From DATBGE01 sp036558125 (lineage in GTDB: Bacteria; Gemmatimonadota; Gemmatimonadetes; Gemmatimonadales; GWC2-71-9), in the NCBI GenBank assembly GCA_036558125.1, contig DATBGE010000158.1, positions 1-45,357 of the forward strand: DNA of 45,357 bases. The letters run 5' to 3'. The notes beneath the pieces were generated by a model that searched no databases, was not told the DNA's origin, and was given only the letters and a program-made list of their open reading frames with translations. The translations under genes were made by a program, and so were the position numbers. This document shows positions 15,343-23,443 of this stretch, piece after piece (position 1 is the first letter of the stretch; each line of letters opens with the position of its first letter).

Positions 15343-17372
15343 CAGCGCAGATCCTCAATCACGCGGTCGGTCAGCGAGGGCCAGTCCCACACCATCTTCT
15401 CCCGGCTCCGGAGTCCCGCCGTGGGCGACAGAACCCCGCTGGTGCGGTAGGCGGCGCTGCGACGTACCGGGGCGGCGGGACTGCCCTCGAGCACCTCACG
15501 CGCGAGGGCGGCACTCACCTTGACGTGACGCTCGTCCGCCTCGTGCAGCACCCGCTGGAGCATCTCGGGCAGACTCCGAACCGAGTCAGCCGGCCGGCCG
15601 GCCAGGTAGTCCGCCAGCTCCTGGTCGGGGGGGAGCTTGCGCTCCTCGAGGAGACGGGAAATGATCGCGGCCCGGACTTCCCGATCAGGCGCGGGGAGTT
15701 CGAGCACGAGGCCGCCGTTCAGCCTGGTCTGCAGCCGCGGCTCCAGACCCTCGATCTCCTGCAGCGGCACGGCGGAGGTGAAGACCATCTGCCTGCCGCC
15801 CTCGTGCAGGAGATTGAAGAGCCAGAACAACTCCTCCTGCGAGCGCTCCTTGCCCGACAACAGGTGGATGTCGTCGAGCAGCAACGCGGTGATGCGGCGA
15901 TAGCGGATCCGCCACCAGTTCACCCGGTCCTTGTCGATCGCCTTGATGAGATCATCGACGAAGTCCTGGGTGCCCAGGCAGGCGACAACTTCCTTGGGCT
16001 TCTCGGCGAGGGCATTGCCGATCGCGTGCAGCAGGTGGGTCTTCCCTACTCCGCTGCTGCCGGTGAGGACCAGCGGGTTGTACGTCGTTCCGGGCTCGGC
16101 CACGATGGCCTGAGCCGAACGGATCGACATCCGGTTGCTCGCCGACTCGATGAACGTTTCCATCGTCCAGAGCGGCGACGGTCCCGGCGGAGGGCTCGCG
16201 CCCTGCCGGGCCCGGTCGGTTTCGCTGAGCGCTTCGGAGAGACGATCCGGATCGCGAAATAGCGCGGTGCCGGCGGCGGTAGGATCGAGCTCCTGCATTT
16301 CGGCCTGCAGCAGCTTGAGCCGCTCGATGTCTTCGATGTAGGCCCCGAGTGCCTCTTCGGGTTTCTCGGGCGAGGTCTCGGCCAGGAGCTGCCGCAGCCG
16401 GTCTACCCGGAATCCCTCGCCATCCCAGAAGAGGATTGCCTCGTTGACCCTCACCCGCCACGGCTCGACCTGTCGCGCCACCGCGGATTGAATCTCAGAG
16501 AGGAAGGAGCCGAACTCATCGCCCGAGAGCACCGGTTCCTCCTCGAGCGCCGGAGCGGCTTCCGGCTCCGGCGGGAGGTGACTCTCCAGGTCGGCGTGAT
16601 TGAGCGGCACCGGAGGTCCCTCCGGCGGTACCGGGCTCGGCTGCTTCACGGCCCCGACTCGACCCAACACTTGCCTGGCCTGCTGCGGATCCAGCGGCTT
16701 GTCGCTCACGGCCTGGAAGGCGATCAAGCGGTTCAGCGCGCCGATCAGCTCCCGCACGCTGGCGAGCGGCAGTTGGGCCACCGTCTCGATCACGCCGGCA
16801 TCCACCTGCGCCTTGCGTTCCTCCGCCTGGCGCCGGAGGATGGCCACCCGGGTTTCGAAGTCGGGTGCGGCGATGTCGATCACGAGCCCGCCGGCGAATC
16901 GCTGGATCAGCCGCTCATCCAGCGCCTCGATCTCGTTGGGCGGCCGGTCGCTGGAGAGCACGATTTGCCGGCCCGACGACAGCATCGTGTTGGTGAGGCG
17001 GAGCAGCTCCGCCTGCATTTCGCGCCGGTGCGTCAGGAACTGCACATCGTCCACCAGCAGCACCCCGACTTCGGCGTAGCGGCGGCGGTAGGCGTCTCCC
17101 TGTCCGGCTGCGATCGCGGTATGGAATGCTTCGACGAAGTCGTCGAGGGTGAGATACTCGACCGTCACCTGCGGATTGATTTCCTGCGCGGCATGACCGA
17201 TCGCCATCAACAGGTGAGTCTTGCCCAATCCGGAACTGGCGTAGACGAACAGCGGGTTATAGACCGCGCCCGGAGACTCGGCCACGGCGCGAGCGGCGGT
17301 CGCGGCAAGCTTATTGGCTGCGCCCACCACGTAGTTGTCGAAACGGTACCGCGGGTTCAGCGGAGTACTCAC
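15342..17372 (-). CDS. Tandem DnaA-type AAA+ ATPase (two modules, no DNA-binding domain)
   Basis: The 676-residue protein contains two DnaA-like AAA+ modules. Module 1: RYRFDNYVVGAANKLA (9-24), Walker A GLGKTH (48-53), Walker B LLVDDVQFL (105-113), sensor I SSDRPP (140-145) and LIQRFAGGL with Arg158. A helical linker of about 170 residues (235-400, Pro/Glu-rich then DEFGSFLSEIQSAVARQVEPWR) separates the modules. Module 2: METFIESASNRMSIRSAQA (404-422), Walker A GVGKTH (441-446), Walker B LLLDDIHLL (497-505) and LQTRLNGGL with Arg550. Neither module has the DnaA domain IV helix-turn-helix; the C-terminus is a short WDWPSLTDRVIEDLR tail. It is therefore not the replication initiator. GTG start overlaps the mglA stop. 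A role as an ATP-dependent switch or assembly factor for the MglA/chemosensory system is inference. Confidence 0.88.
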   Translation of the reverse strand: MSTPLNPRYRFDNYVVGAANKLAATAARAVAESPGAVYNPLFVYASSGLGKTHLLMAIGHAAQEINPQVTVEYLTLDDFVEAFHTAIAAGQGDAYRRRYAEVGVLLVDDVQFLTHRREMQAELLRLTNTMLSSGRQIVLSSDRPPNEIEALDERLIQRFAGGLVIDIAAPDFETRVAILRRQAEERKAQVDAGVIETVAQLPLASVRELIGALNRLIAFQAVSDKPLDPQQARQVLGRVGAVKQPSPVPPEGPPVPLNHADLESHLPPEPEAAPALEEEPVLSGDEFGSFLSEIQSAVARQVEPWRVRVNEAILFWDGEGFRVDRLRQLLAETSPEKPEEALGAYIEDIERLKLLQAEMQELDPTAAGTALFRDPDRLSEALSETDRARQGASPPPGPSPLWTMETFIESASNRMSIRSAQAIVAEPGTTYNPLVLTGSSGVGKTHLLHAIGNALAEKPKEVVACLGTQDFVDDLIKAIDKDRVNWWRIRYRRITALLLDDIHLLSGKERSQEELFWLFNLLHEGGRQMVFTSAVPLQEIEGLEPRLQTRLNGGLVLELPAPDREVRAAIISRLLEERKLPPDQELADYLAGRPADSVRSLPEMLQRVLHEADERHVKVSAALAREVLEGSPAAPVRRSAAYRTSGVLSPTAGLRSREKMVWDWPSLTDRVIEDLR

Positions 17373-17971
17373 GTCACCGAACTCCCTGCAGCCAGGCGCT
17401 TGAGCACCAGCTCTGAAATCCCCTTCAGGGTCTCGAACACTCCTGTCCCTCGCACCGCATCGGCGGGGAAGCTCTTCAACCCGAAGAAATTGAGCGATTC
17501 GTCCATATCGCCCGCTGTAAGGACCAGATCCTGTGGCAGGTCCTGCTTGTTGTACTGGAGTACCATGGGAAACTGGCGCACATCCACGCCCTGCCCCAGC
17601 AGGTTGGACTGCAGGTTCTGCAGGCTCTCCAGATTGTCATCCAGTCGTCGTGCCTGACTGTCGGCCACGAAGACCACACCGTCGGTCCCCTGGAGCACCA
17701 GCTTCCGCGTGGCATTGTAGTAGACCTGCCCCGGGACGGTATAGAGCTGGAACCGGGTGGTGAACCCCGAGATGACGCCGAGGTCGAGGGGGAGGAAATC
17801 GAAGAAGAGGGTACGGTCGGTCTGGGTCGCGAGCGAGACCATGCGGCCCCTCCGCGAGTCGGGCACCCGGCCGTAGATGTACTGCAGGTTGGTCGTCTTC
17901 CCGGACCGCCCCGGCCCATAGTAGACGATCTTGCAGGTGATCTCACGCGTCGTGAAGTTGACCAGCGACAT
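17369..17971 (-). CDS. mglA: MglA-like Ras-family GTPase (cell polarity switch)
   Basis: The 200-residue protein is close to Myxococcus MglA along its whole length. Visible features are REITCKIVYYGPG, P-loop GPGRSGKTT (19-27), TQTDRTLFFDFLPL (49-62), the MglA-type TVPGQVYY (78-85, threonine in place of the usual aspartate of DxxG) and NKQD (141-144). MglA is a cytoplasmic GTPase that marks the leading pole and drives gliding or type IV pilus reversals, with a roadblock protein (MglB) as its activating partner. Here it is followed by the tandem AAA+ gene and preceded by two roadblock genes, so a local GTPase module is likely. Which motor it controls cannot be read from this window. Confidence 0.93.
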   Translation of the reverse strand: MSLVNFTTREITCKIVYYGPGRSGKTTNLQYIYGRVPDSRRGRMVSLATQTDRTLFFDFLPLDLGVISGFTTRFQLYTVPGQVYYNATRKLVLQGTDGVVFVADSQARRLDDNLESLQNLQSNLLGQGVDVRQFPMVLQYNKQDLPQDLVLTAGDMDESLNFFGLKSFPADAVRGTGVFETLKGISELVLKRLAAGSSVT

Positions 17972-17977
17972 GAAATC

Positions 17978-18439
17978 CTATCGTCCGAAAAGAGCCCGCA
18001 GGCTCGCATTGAGTTCCCGCTCGAAATCCACCGCAAGCACTTCCTTGGGGGGCGACTCCACCGGGGCCGCGGCCGCCAGCTCTTCGACCATCTGCTCGAA
18101 GAAGACCTGAACCAACCCGAGATTGGTTTCGGTGCCGAAGACTACGAGCGCAATCCAGCGCCCCCGCGGGGTGTCGAACCAGGCCAGGTAATGGGCCTGG
18201 CGCTGGCCCTGATGCACCAGATTCCGGAAAGGCGGCCAGTCCATGACCCGGGCGATTTCGCTCGACGACGAGATGATGGCCGCCCCCAGCGCCGCGGCCG
18301 ACATCAGGTCGAGCGCCCCGGTGAAGCCGTGTTGCGCCACTACCTGTCCCGATGCCGTCATCAGCAGGGTCAGTCGCGCAGATGATTCCGACACGAAGTC
18401 CTGCAGTGGCCGGATTACCCAGGGTTCCAAGGCCCGCAT
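17978..18439 (-). CDS. Roadblock/LC7 domain protein, MglB-like
   Basis: A 153-residue protein with one roadblock/LC7 fold: SSARLTLLMTASGQVVAQHG (about 19-38), ALDLMSAAALGAAIISSSSEIARVM (about 42-66), a central strand WIALVVFGTETNLGLVQVFF, and a helical C-terminal extension ending ELNASLRALFGR. Roadblock proteins dimerise and bind Ras-like GTPases; MglB is the known activator of MglA. Its position immediately before mglA makes it the best MglB candidate in the window. The ATG shares one base with the preceding roadblock stop (TGATG). The partner assignment is inference. Confidence 0.82.
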   Translation of the reverse strand: MRALEPWVIRPLQDFVSESSARLTLLMTASGQVVAQHGFTGALDLMSAAALGAAIISSSSEIARVMDWPPFRNLVHQGQRQAHYLAWFDTPRGRWIALVVFGTETNLGLVQVFFEQMVEELAAAAPVESPPKEVLAVDFERELNASLRALFGR

Positions 18440-18789
18440 CAGCGCATCCGCTCCGCGGCCTTGAGCATTTCGAGCCGGGTGAGTCCCAGCGGGACATCAC
18501 GCCCGGTCACCGTCACCAGCAGCAGCTGCTCCGTCGCGGGCACCAGCAGGAGGCTGCCTTCCGCCGCCTGCAGTTGAATGAACCGGGCGGAACCGAACGA
18601 GGCCCTGGTACTGAGATCCACGATCCGGCTGGCGAGGGCCGCGGCGAGAGCCGCGAGAGCCTTCCCCTTCATGCCATCCATCAACGCATCAACGACGACG
18701 ACCCCGTCATCGGCGGCGACGACCATGGCGCCACGCACACCACGCAGCCGGGTGAGCGGCTCGAGCAGAGCCTTGTAGTCGCGGATCAT
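18439..18789 (-). CDS. Roadblock/LC7 domain protein, short
   Basis: A 116-residue single roadblock/LC7 domain: LEPLTRLRGVRGAMVVAADDGVVV (about 8-31), GKALAALAAALASRIVD, SARFIQLQAAEGSLLLVPATEQLLLVTVT and a final helix GLTRLEMLKAAERMR. I take ATG 18789, which overlaps the preceding gene in ATGA; the frame remains open upstream to 18936 but that part lies within the TPR-roadblock gene and has no domain character. It may form a heterodimer with the next roadblock protein or act as a second MglB-type regulator, which is inference. Confidence 0.82.
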   Translation of the reverse strand: MIRDYKALLEPLTRLRGVRGAMVVAADDGVVVVDALMDGMKGKALAALAAALASRIVDLSTRASFGSARFIQLQAAEGSLLLVPATEQLLLVTVTGRDVPLGLTRLEMLKAAERMR

Positions 18790-19613
18790 CGCACCCGCTC
18801 CAGCCAGGAAGTCGCGGCCTTGCTGGCCCGCTCGGCGAGAAAGTGGAGCTGGCCGACGGGAAGCGCCGTATCCATGGCCGCGATCAGGCCGGTGTCCGAC
18901 GTCGGCTGGACCAGGCAGAAGCTCAGGTCTCCGCACTCAACGGTGACGTGACGCCATTCGCCGAGGTCGAGCAGCTTCGCCGCCCGGGTTGCCTCGCGCG
19001 CGGCCCCCGACACGAGCGCCGCGGCGACTTCGCTCACGTCCTCTCCCGCCGTGCTGGCGAGTCCACCGCCCAGTCTCAAGCCATCGGCGCTCGCGAGGAG
19101 CAGCCGGTTCACACTGCCTTCGAAACCGAAGAAAGGATCGGGAGCCGGCGGCGTCCGCGCTGGCAGCGGCTCGGTAATCTCCGGCTGCGCCGCTTCCGGC
19201 GTATCCCAGACCTCGCCGCCACCACCCAACCGGTCGATCGCCGAACGCAGGCCGTCATCGCCCGGATCAGCCGCCAGGGCGAGTTGGAGATGTCTGACGG
19301 CATTCTCCCGATCGCCCGCCCGGTAGTAGAGAAAGCCGATGCCCTTGTTTGCCCCGACATGGTTGGGCGCGATCCGGAGCACCATGTCCCACTCGTCGAA
19401 CGCATTCGCATAATCGTGCCGGTCGGCGAGGATGCGGGCGTAGAGATCGTGTGCGTCGGGCAGGTGCGGGTACCGGCTGAGCCCGGTCAGCGCCACCTTC
19501 TGGGCGGCCTCGAGCTGGCCTCGTTGCCGGAGCGCTTCGCCCAGACGGAGAAAGACCAGACTGGTCGGGTCCGCCGCCAACTGGGCGGTGAGGGCCCGGA
19601 TGTCTTCAATCAC
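18786..19613 (-). CDS. TPR-roadblock/LC7 fusion protein
   Basis: A 275-residue protein with two or three N-terminal TPRs (about 8-130; LGEALRQRGQLEAAQKVALTG, GFLYYRAGDRENAVRHLQLA), an acidic proline-rich linker (about 130-160), and a C-terminal roadblock-like domain (about 165-275; SVNRLLLASADGLRLGGGLA, HVTVECGDLSFCLVQPTSD, LHFLAERASKAATSWLERV). I use GTG 19613: it has GAGG five bases upstream and an 8-base overlap with the preceding stop. An ATG at 19631 has no ribosome site. The fusion joins in one chain the two domain types that are separate elsewhere in this operon and suggests a scaffold-bound GTPase regulator (inference). Confidence 0.78.
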   Translation of the reverse strand: MIEDIRALTAQLAADPTSLVFLRLGEALRQRGQLEAAQKVALTGLSRYPHLPDAHDLYARILADRHDYANAFDEWDMVLRIAPNHVGANKGIGFLYYRAGDRENAVRHLQLALAADPGDDGLRSAIDRLGGGGEVWDTPEAAQPEITEPLPARTPPAPDPFFGFEGSVNRLLLASADGLRLGGGLASTAGEDVSEVAAALVSGAAREATRAAKLLDLGEWRHVTVECGDLSFCLVQPTSDTGLIAAMDTALPVGQLHFLAERASKAATSWLERVR

Positions 19614-20754
19614 GGGAACCTCGCAGTGCATTGTCGATCGTGAGCGCAGCCTGCCGCAGCCGGTCTACTGCTGGGAGCTGGGCCGATTCCTCCGGCGCCA
19701 TCGGCCCCAGCTTGCGCCAGCGATCCCACACTTCGGACGCTTCCTGGAATCGGCCCATGGCGATAAGGCTCAACCCGAGCATACGGTGTCCCGGAGTCGA
19801 GAGCGGATCGAGCTCCACGGCATACCACAGCGCATCGGTCGCCTCGGCGTAGCGCTGGGCGGTGAGCAGGGCGCGGCCATACGCGAGGTAGGCGAGCGGC
19901 TGATCGGGATGACGGCTCACCGCCACTTCGGCGACGGCTACGGCCGCGTCGGCGTCTCGCAGATCGATGTGGGAGTCCGCTTCACCGATGAGCATCGCGA
20001 GGTCGCCGTCCGAGGTTTCTTCGATGGACCGGCGAGACGGATCCTCCAGCATCAGGAGCCCGGCCGAGGCGAGGCCGAAGACCGTCTTCGCCACATCGAA
20101 CTCGGAGCGGCCGAGCGTCGCGGCCACATCCCGTATGGTGCGGGTCCCGTCCACGATGGAAAGAACCTCCCATTCGGTGGGCAGGAGATCGAGCGGACCG
20201 TCGGTGGAAGGCTCCTGCCCCAATCGGGGCACAATGCCGAGGTGGGAAATCTTGTTCTCGATCCGGGACCATTCATCCACCCGGCGGGCCGCTTCCATCA
20301 GGAGGAGCGAGGTGGGAATCCGGATCGTGGCCTCGGTGGGCCAATCCCCGCCTCTACCCTCCTCGAACGAGAAGTAGCCCTCCGACCAGCCCATCAGCTC
20401 GAACACGACTTCCTCGATCTGCTGCCGAACGTGACGCGCGAGTTCGCGGGGCGAGATGGCGTTCTGGCTCACCAGAATCTCGCCCAGCCTGCGGCTGTCG
20501 CCCGCCGCCTGCGCACCTCTCGCGCGCGCGAGCTCTTCCTCGGTGATCTTGCCCGCGGCGTAGAGGAGGCGGCCTAACGGATGGGGGTTGCTGCGGATCT
20601 CGGCGCCGACCACGACGCCTTCTTCGAAGAACACGATGCCCGCGTTCTGCCGGAGTTCCGAGGTGACGCGCAGAGTGCCGGTCTTCCGGCTCAGGTCAAG
20701 GAGCTGGCAGACATCGTGAATGCTCAGTTCCTTGAGCGGCCCTTCGATCGCCAT
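19606..20754 (-). CDS. DUF4388 (PATAN-like) plus TPR protein, paralogue 2
   Basis: A 382-residue protein, N-terminal DUF4388 module (about 1-240: MAIEGPLKELSIHDVCQLLDLSRKTG, GIVFFEEGVVVGAE, LGRLLYAAGKIT, LGEILVSQNAIS, GWSEGYFSFEEG, then a helical VLSIVDGTRTIRDVAATLG region). Two or three TPRs follow (about 260-370). The start and domain order match the gene at 13726-15342, with a shorter TPR tail. ATG start, 3 bases after the stop of the long TPR gene. No transmembrane segment is seen. Likely a cytoplasmic adaptor; the ligand of the DUF4388 fold is not known to me. Confidence 0.85.
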   Translation of the reverse strand: MAIEGPLKELSIHDVCQLLDLSRKTGTLRVTSELRQNAGIVFFEEGVVVGAEIRSNPHPLGRLLYAAGKITEEELARARGAQAAGDSRRLGEILVSQNAISPRELARHVRQQIEEVVFELMGWSEGYFSFEEGRGGDWPTEATIRIPTSLLLMEAARRVDEWSRIENKISHLGIVPRLGQEPSTDGPLDLLPTEWEVLSIVDGTRTIRDVAATLGRSEFDVAKTVFGLASAGLLMLEDPSRRSIEETSDGDLAMLIGEADSHIDLRDADAAVAVAEVAVSRHPDQPLAYLAYGRALLTAQRYAEATDALWYAVELDPLSTPGHRMLGLSLIAMGRFQEASEVWDRWRKLGPMAPEESAQLPAVDRLRQAALTIDNALRGSRD

Positions 20755-20757
20755 GAC

Positions 20758-23436
20758 TCAGGCCGCTCCCGCCGCGAAGATGTGTTTGAGATCTCGAGCG
20801 GACCGCGCGTGGCTGCGGGCCGCCTGCGCGTAGGTGCCGCCGGGATCGATCTGGATCACCCGCTCCCACGCGTGCACCGCGTCGGCATACTGCCGCATGC
20901 GCGCCAGGGCCACGCCCAGGTGGAACAGGGCGGACTCGTTGTCGGGGTCGAATTTGAGCAGACGCTGGAGCGCCTCGATCGCCTTTTCCGGCCGGCCGTC
21001 ATCCAGCAGGCAGCGGCCCAGGAGCAGCAGCGCATCGAGGTCCCATGGCTCCGTCATCAGCATCTCGATCAGGATATCCACCGCGGCGGCAGGCGACTCG
21101 CTCCGGCGTACCAGATCGGCCAGGGCCAGCGCGGCTTCCATGAAAGTCGGCAGGAGATCGAGCGCCTGCTGGTAGGCGACCTTTGCCGCCACGACATTCT
21201 CTCGAGCCTCCTCGAGGCGGCCGAGGTCGTGCCAGACCTGGGCGAGAGTGCCGTCGAGCTGCAGGGCGACCTGGCAGGCCTCAACCGCACCCGGGATATC
21301 GCCCAGCTTGCTGCATACCTTGGCCTGCAACTGGAAGAGGTCGGCGCGTCCCGGGGCAAGTTGCTGAGCGCGCCGGACCAGCTCGCCGGCGGATTCCGGC
21401 TTGGCGCCCTCCAACCGCACCCGCGCCGCGCTGACCAGCACTTCCACGTCGCGCGGCATCATGGTGACCAGGTCCTCGACGTGCTCTCCGGCTTCGGCGG
21501 GACGGCCGAGTGCCAGAAGAGCCCGGACCTCACCGAGGGTGGCGTCGGGATCGCCCGGCTCCAGCATCAGCGCTTCCCGGAAGCGCTCCAGCGCCTCGCC
21601 GTGCAGGCCGCGCCGGGCGAACACATGTCCCATGAGTGTGGTGGCACGGCCCCGAGGCGCTCCCTTCTGGAGGGCGCGGTCGATGTGGGCGGTTGCGAGC
21701 TCGAGCAGTCCCTTCGCCACGAAGTCGGCGGCGAGCGCGAGTGGATCATCCACGGCGGGGACGGGCGCGGGCTTCGCGGCGGGCTGCAGCTCGTCGAAGA
21801 TGCGGTCCAGCAGGCGAGTATCGAAGGCGAAATCGGCGCCGGCCAGATCGGATGACACGTCGGCCGAGATCTCCGGGACGATGGAGATCTCGGGGTTCTC
21901 GTACTGGAGATCGATCGAGAGGACGTACTTCTGCGCGACGTAGAAGGGATCGAGCTCGAGTGCCCGCTTAGTGGCGCGGAGCGCACCGTCGAAGTCGCCC
22001 AGGTTGCTGAGCGCGAAGCTCAGGTTGTAATGGGCCGAGGCGCTTTCCGGATCGGCGTCCACCGCACGGCCGAACGCGTTTCTGCCATCCTCGAAGCGCT
22101 TGAGCTCGACCAGCACCAGTCCAACGCCGTTCCATGCCACGGCATTGGTCGGCGCGGTGTCCAGCACCTGGCGATACGCCTCGAGCGACAGCTGGAGCCG
22201 GCGGCGATGGAACAGCGCCAATGCCAGGTTGAGCCGGGCCACGACGAGATCGGGCCGGATCATGAGAGCGCGGTGGAAAGCCTCGAGCGCGTCTTCGTCT
22301 TCGGGGATCTGGGTGCGGAGCACGCCGAGATTGTTCCAGGCGAGCGCATAATCCGGATCGATGTTGAGCGCGGTGTTGTAGGCGGCACCCGCCTCGTCCC
22401 GCCGGCCGGCATGCTGGAGGCAGACCCCGCGCTCATTCCACAGCTTGGGTGACTCGGGATCCTCGGCCACCAGCGCCGCGTAGAGCTCCAGCGCCGCGGA
22501 GACGTCGCGCCGCAACAGGTGCACTTCGGCCATCGCCTGGCGTACCAGGCGGGAATCCTCGCCGGCATCGAGCGCCAGTTTGTACTCGCGCAACGCCTCG
22601 ACGTAGTAGCCCTTTTGCCGGAACGCCAGTCCGAGATTGAAATGCGCGAGCGCGCCACCCTCGCTCACCTTGGGCCGCGGAACCTGATGGGGCTGGGAGG
22701 TGCGCAGCCCGCGATAGCGATTGAGCGAGAGGTTGCTCTGGGCCCGGGCGAAGGTGGGATTGAGCGCGGTGGCTTTCTTGGTCGCGGCGCGGGCCTTCTC
22801 GTGGTCGCCCATGTCGCCGTAGACGAACGCCAGGAGGTAGTAGGCGTCGGCGTGATCGGGATTCCGGGCGACGGCCTCTTCCAGGGCGATGCGCGCCGGC
22901 TCGTTCAGGCCGCGATTGTAGAGCGACTCTCCGTAGTAGAAGAGGATGACCGAGCTTTCAGGATCGAGCGCCCGGGCCTGGCTGAAGGCGTCGGTGGCAC
23001 GGTCCAGATCGCCCATGCCACGGAGGGCCAGCCCGTACTGAAGTAATGCAGGGACATCGTCGGGTTGCCGGGCGAGGAGAGTCTCAAACTCCTCGATCGC
23101 CTCCTCGAAATGGCCCAGCGAGGCGTAGGTCCGGCCCAATTCCCAGCGCGCGTCCCGATCCTGCGGATCGCGGGCCAGCCGGTCACGCAGCTCCGCCACC
23201 CGCTTGTCGTAATAGCCGGTGGCGTGGTAGGCGATCTCCAGGTTGTCCTTGGCGACCTGCATGCGGGGATCCAGCTCGAGCGCACGCAGGAAACAGCTGA
23301 TGGCCTCGGCGGTGAGGCCCTTCTGGTGATAGAGGACGCCGAGGTTGTTGTTCGCGCCGGCATCGAGGGGATCGATGCGCCGTGCGAAGGATCGGATGAC
23401 AGCGAGGTCCCGTTCCGACAGAGCCGTCCCCGTCAC
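20758..23436 (-). CDS. Long TPR scaffold protein (892 residues)
   Basis: Nearly the whole protein is tetratricopeptide repeats, about 20 in two blocks (roughly 25-490 and 575-880), for example NNLGVLYHQKGLTAEAISCF and LWNERGVCLQHAGRRDEAGA. The blocks are separated by a non-TPR linker at about 490-560 containing ENPEISIVPEISADVSSD, which is acidic and hydrophobic in alternation and may be a docking segment. No signal peptide or membrane helix. GTG start 7 bases after the cheC stop. Such a long TPR solenoid next to che and mglA genes suggests a structural hub of the complex. This is inference; I recognise no named homologue. Confidence 0.82.
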   Translation of the reverse strand: MTGTALSERDLAVIRSFARRIDPLDAGANNNLGVLYHQKGLTAEAISCFLRALELDPRMQVAKDNLEIAYHATGYYDKRVAELRDRLARDPQDRDARWELGRTYASLGHFEEAIEEFETLLARQPDDVPALLQYGLALRGMGDLDRATDAFSQARALDPESSVILFYYGESLYNRGLNEPARIALEEAVARNPDHADAYYLLAFVYGDMGDHEKARAATKKATALNPTFARAQSNLSLNRYRGLRTSQPHQVPRPKVSEGGALAHFNLGLAFRQKGYYVEALREYKLALDAGEDSRLVRQAMAEVHLLRRDVSAALELYAALVAEDPESPKLWNERGVCLQHAGRRDEAGAAYNTALNIDPDYALAWNNLGVLRTQIPEDEDALEAFHRALMIRPDLVVARLNLALALFHRRRLQLSLEAYRQVLDTAPTNAVAWNGVGLVLVELKRFEDGRNAFGRAVDADPESASAHYNLSFALSNLGDFDGALRATKRALELDPFYVAQKYVLSIDLQYENPEISIVPEISADVSSDLAGADFAFDTRLLDRIFDELQPAAKPAPVPAVDDPLALAADFVAKGLLELATAHIDRALQKGAPRGRATTLMGHVFARRGLHGEALERFREALMLEPGDPDATLGEVRALLALGRPAEAGEHVEDLVTMMPRDVEVLVSAARVRLEGAKPESAGELVRRAQQLAPGRADLFQLQAKVCSKLGDIPGAVEACQVALQLDGTLAQVWHDLGRLEEARENVVAAKVAYQQALDLLPTFMEAALALADLVRRSESPAAAVDILIEMLMTEPWDLDALLLLGRCLLDDGRPEKAIEALQRLLKFDPDNESALFHLGVALARMRQYADAVHAWERVIQIDPGGTYAQAARSHARSARDLKHIFAAGAA

Positions 23437-23443
23437 GGCTGTC

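Noticed and set aside
15342..17372. Chromosomal replication initiator DnaA and a nearby origin
   Set aside because: The DnaA domain IV helix-turn-helix is missing, the module is duplicated, the gene is inside a che/mglA operon, and there is no dnaN, recF or cluster of DnaA boxes next to it that I can see.
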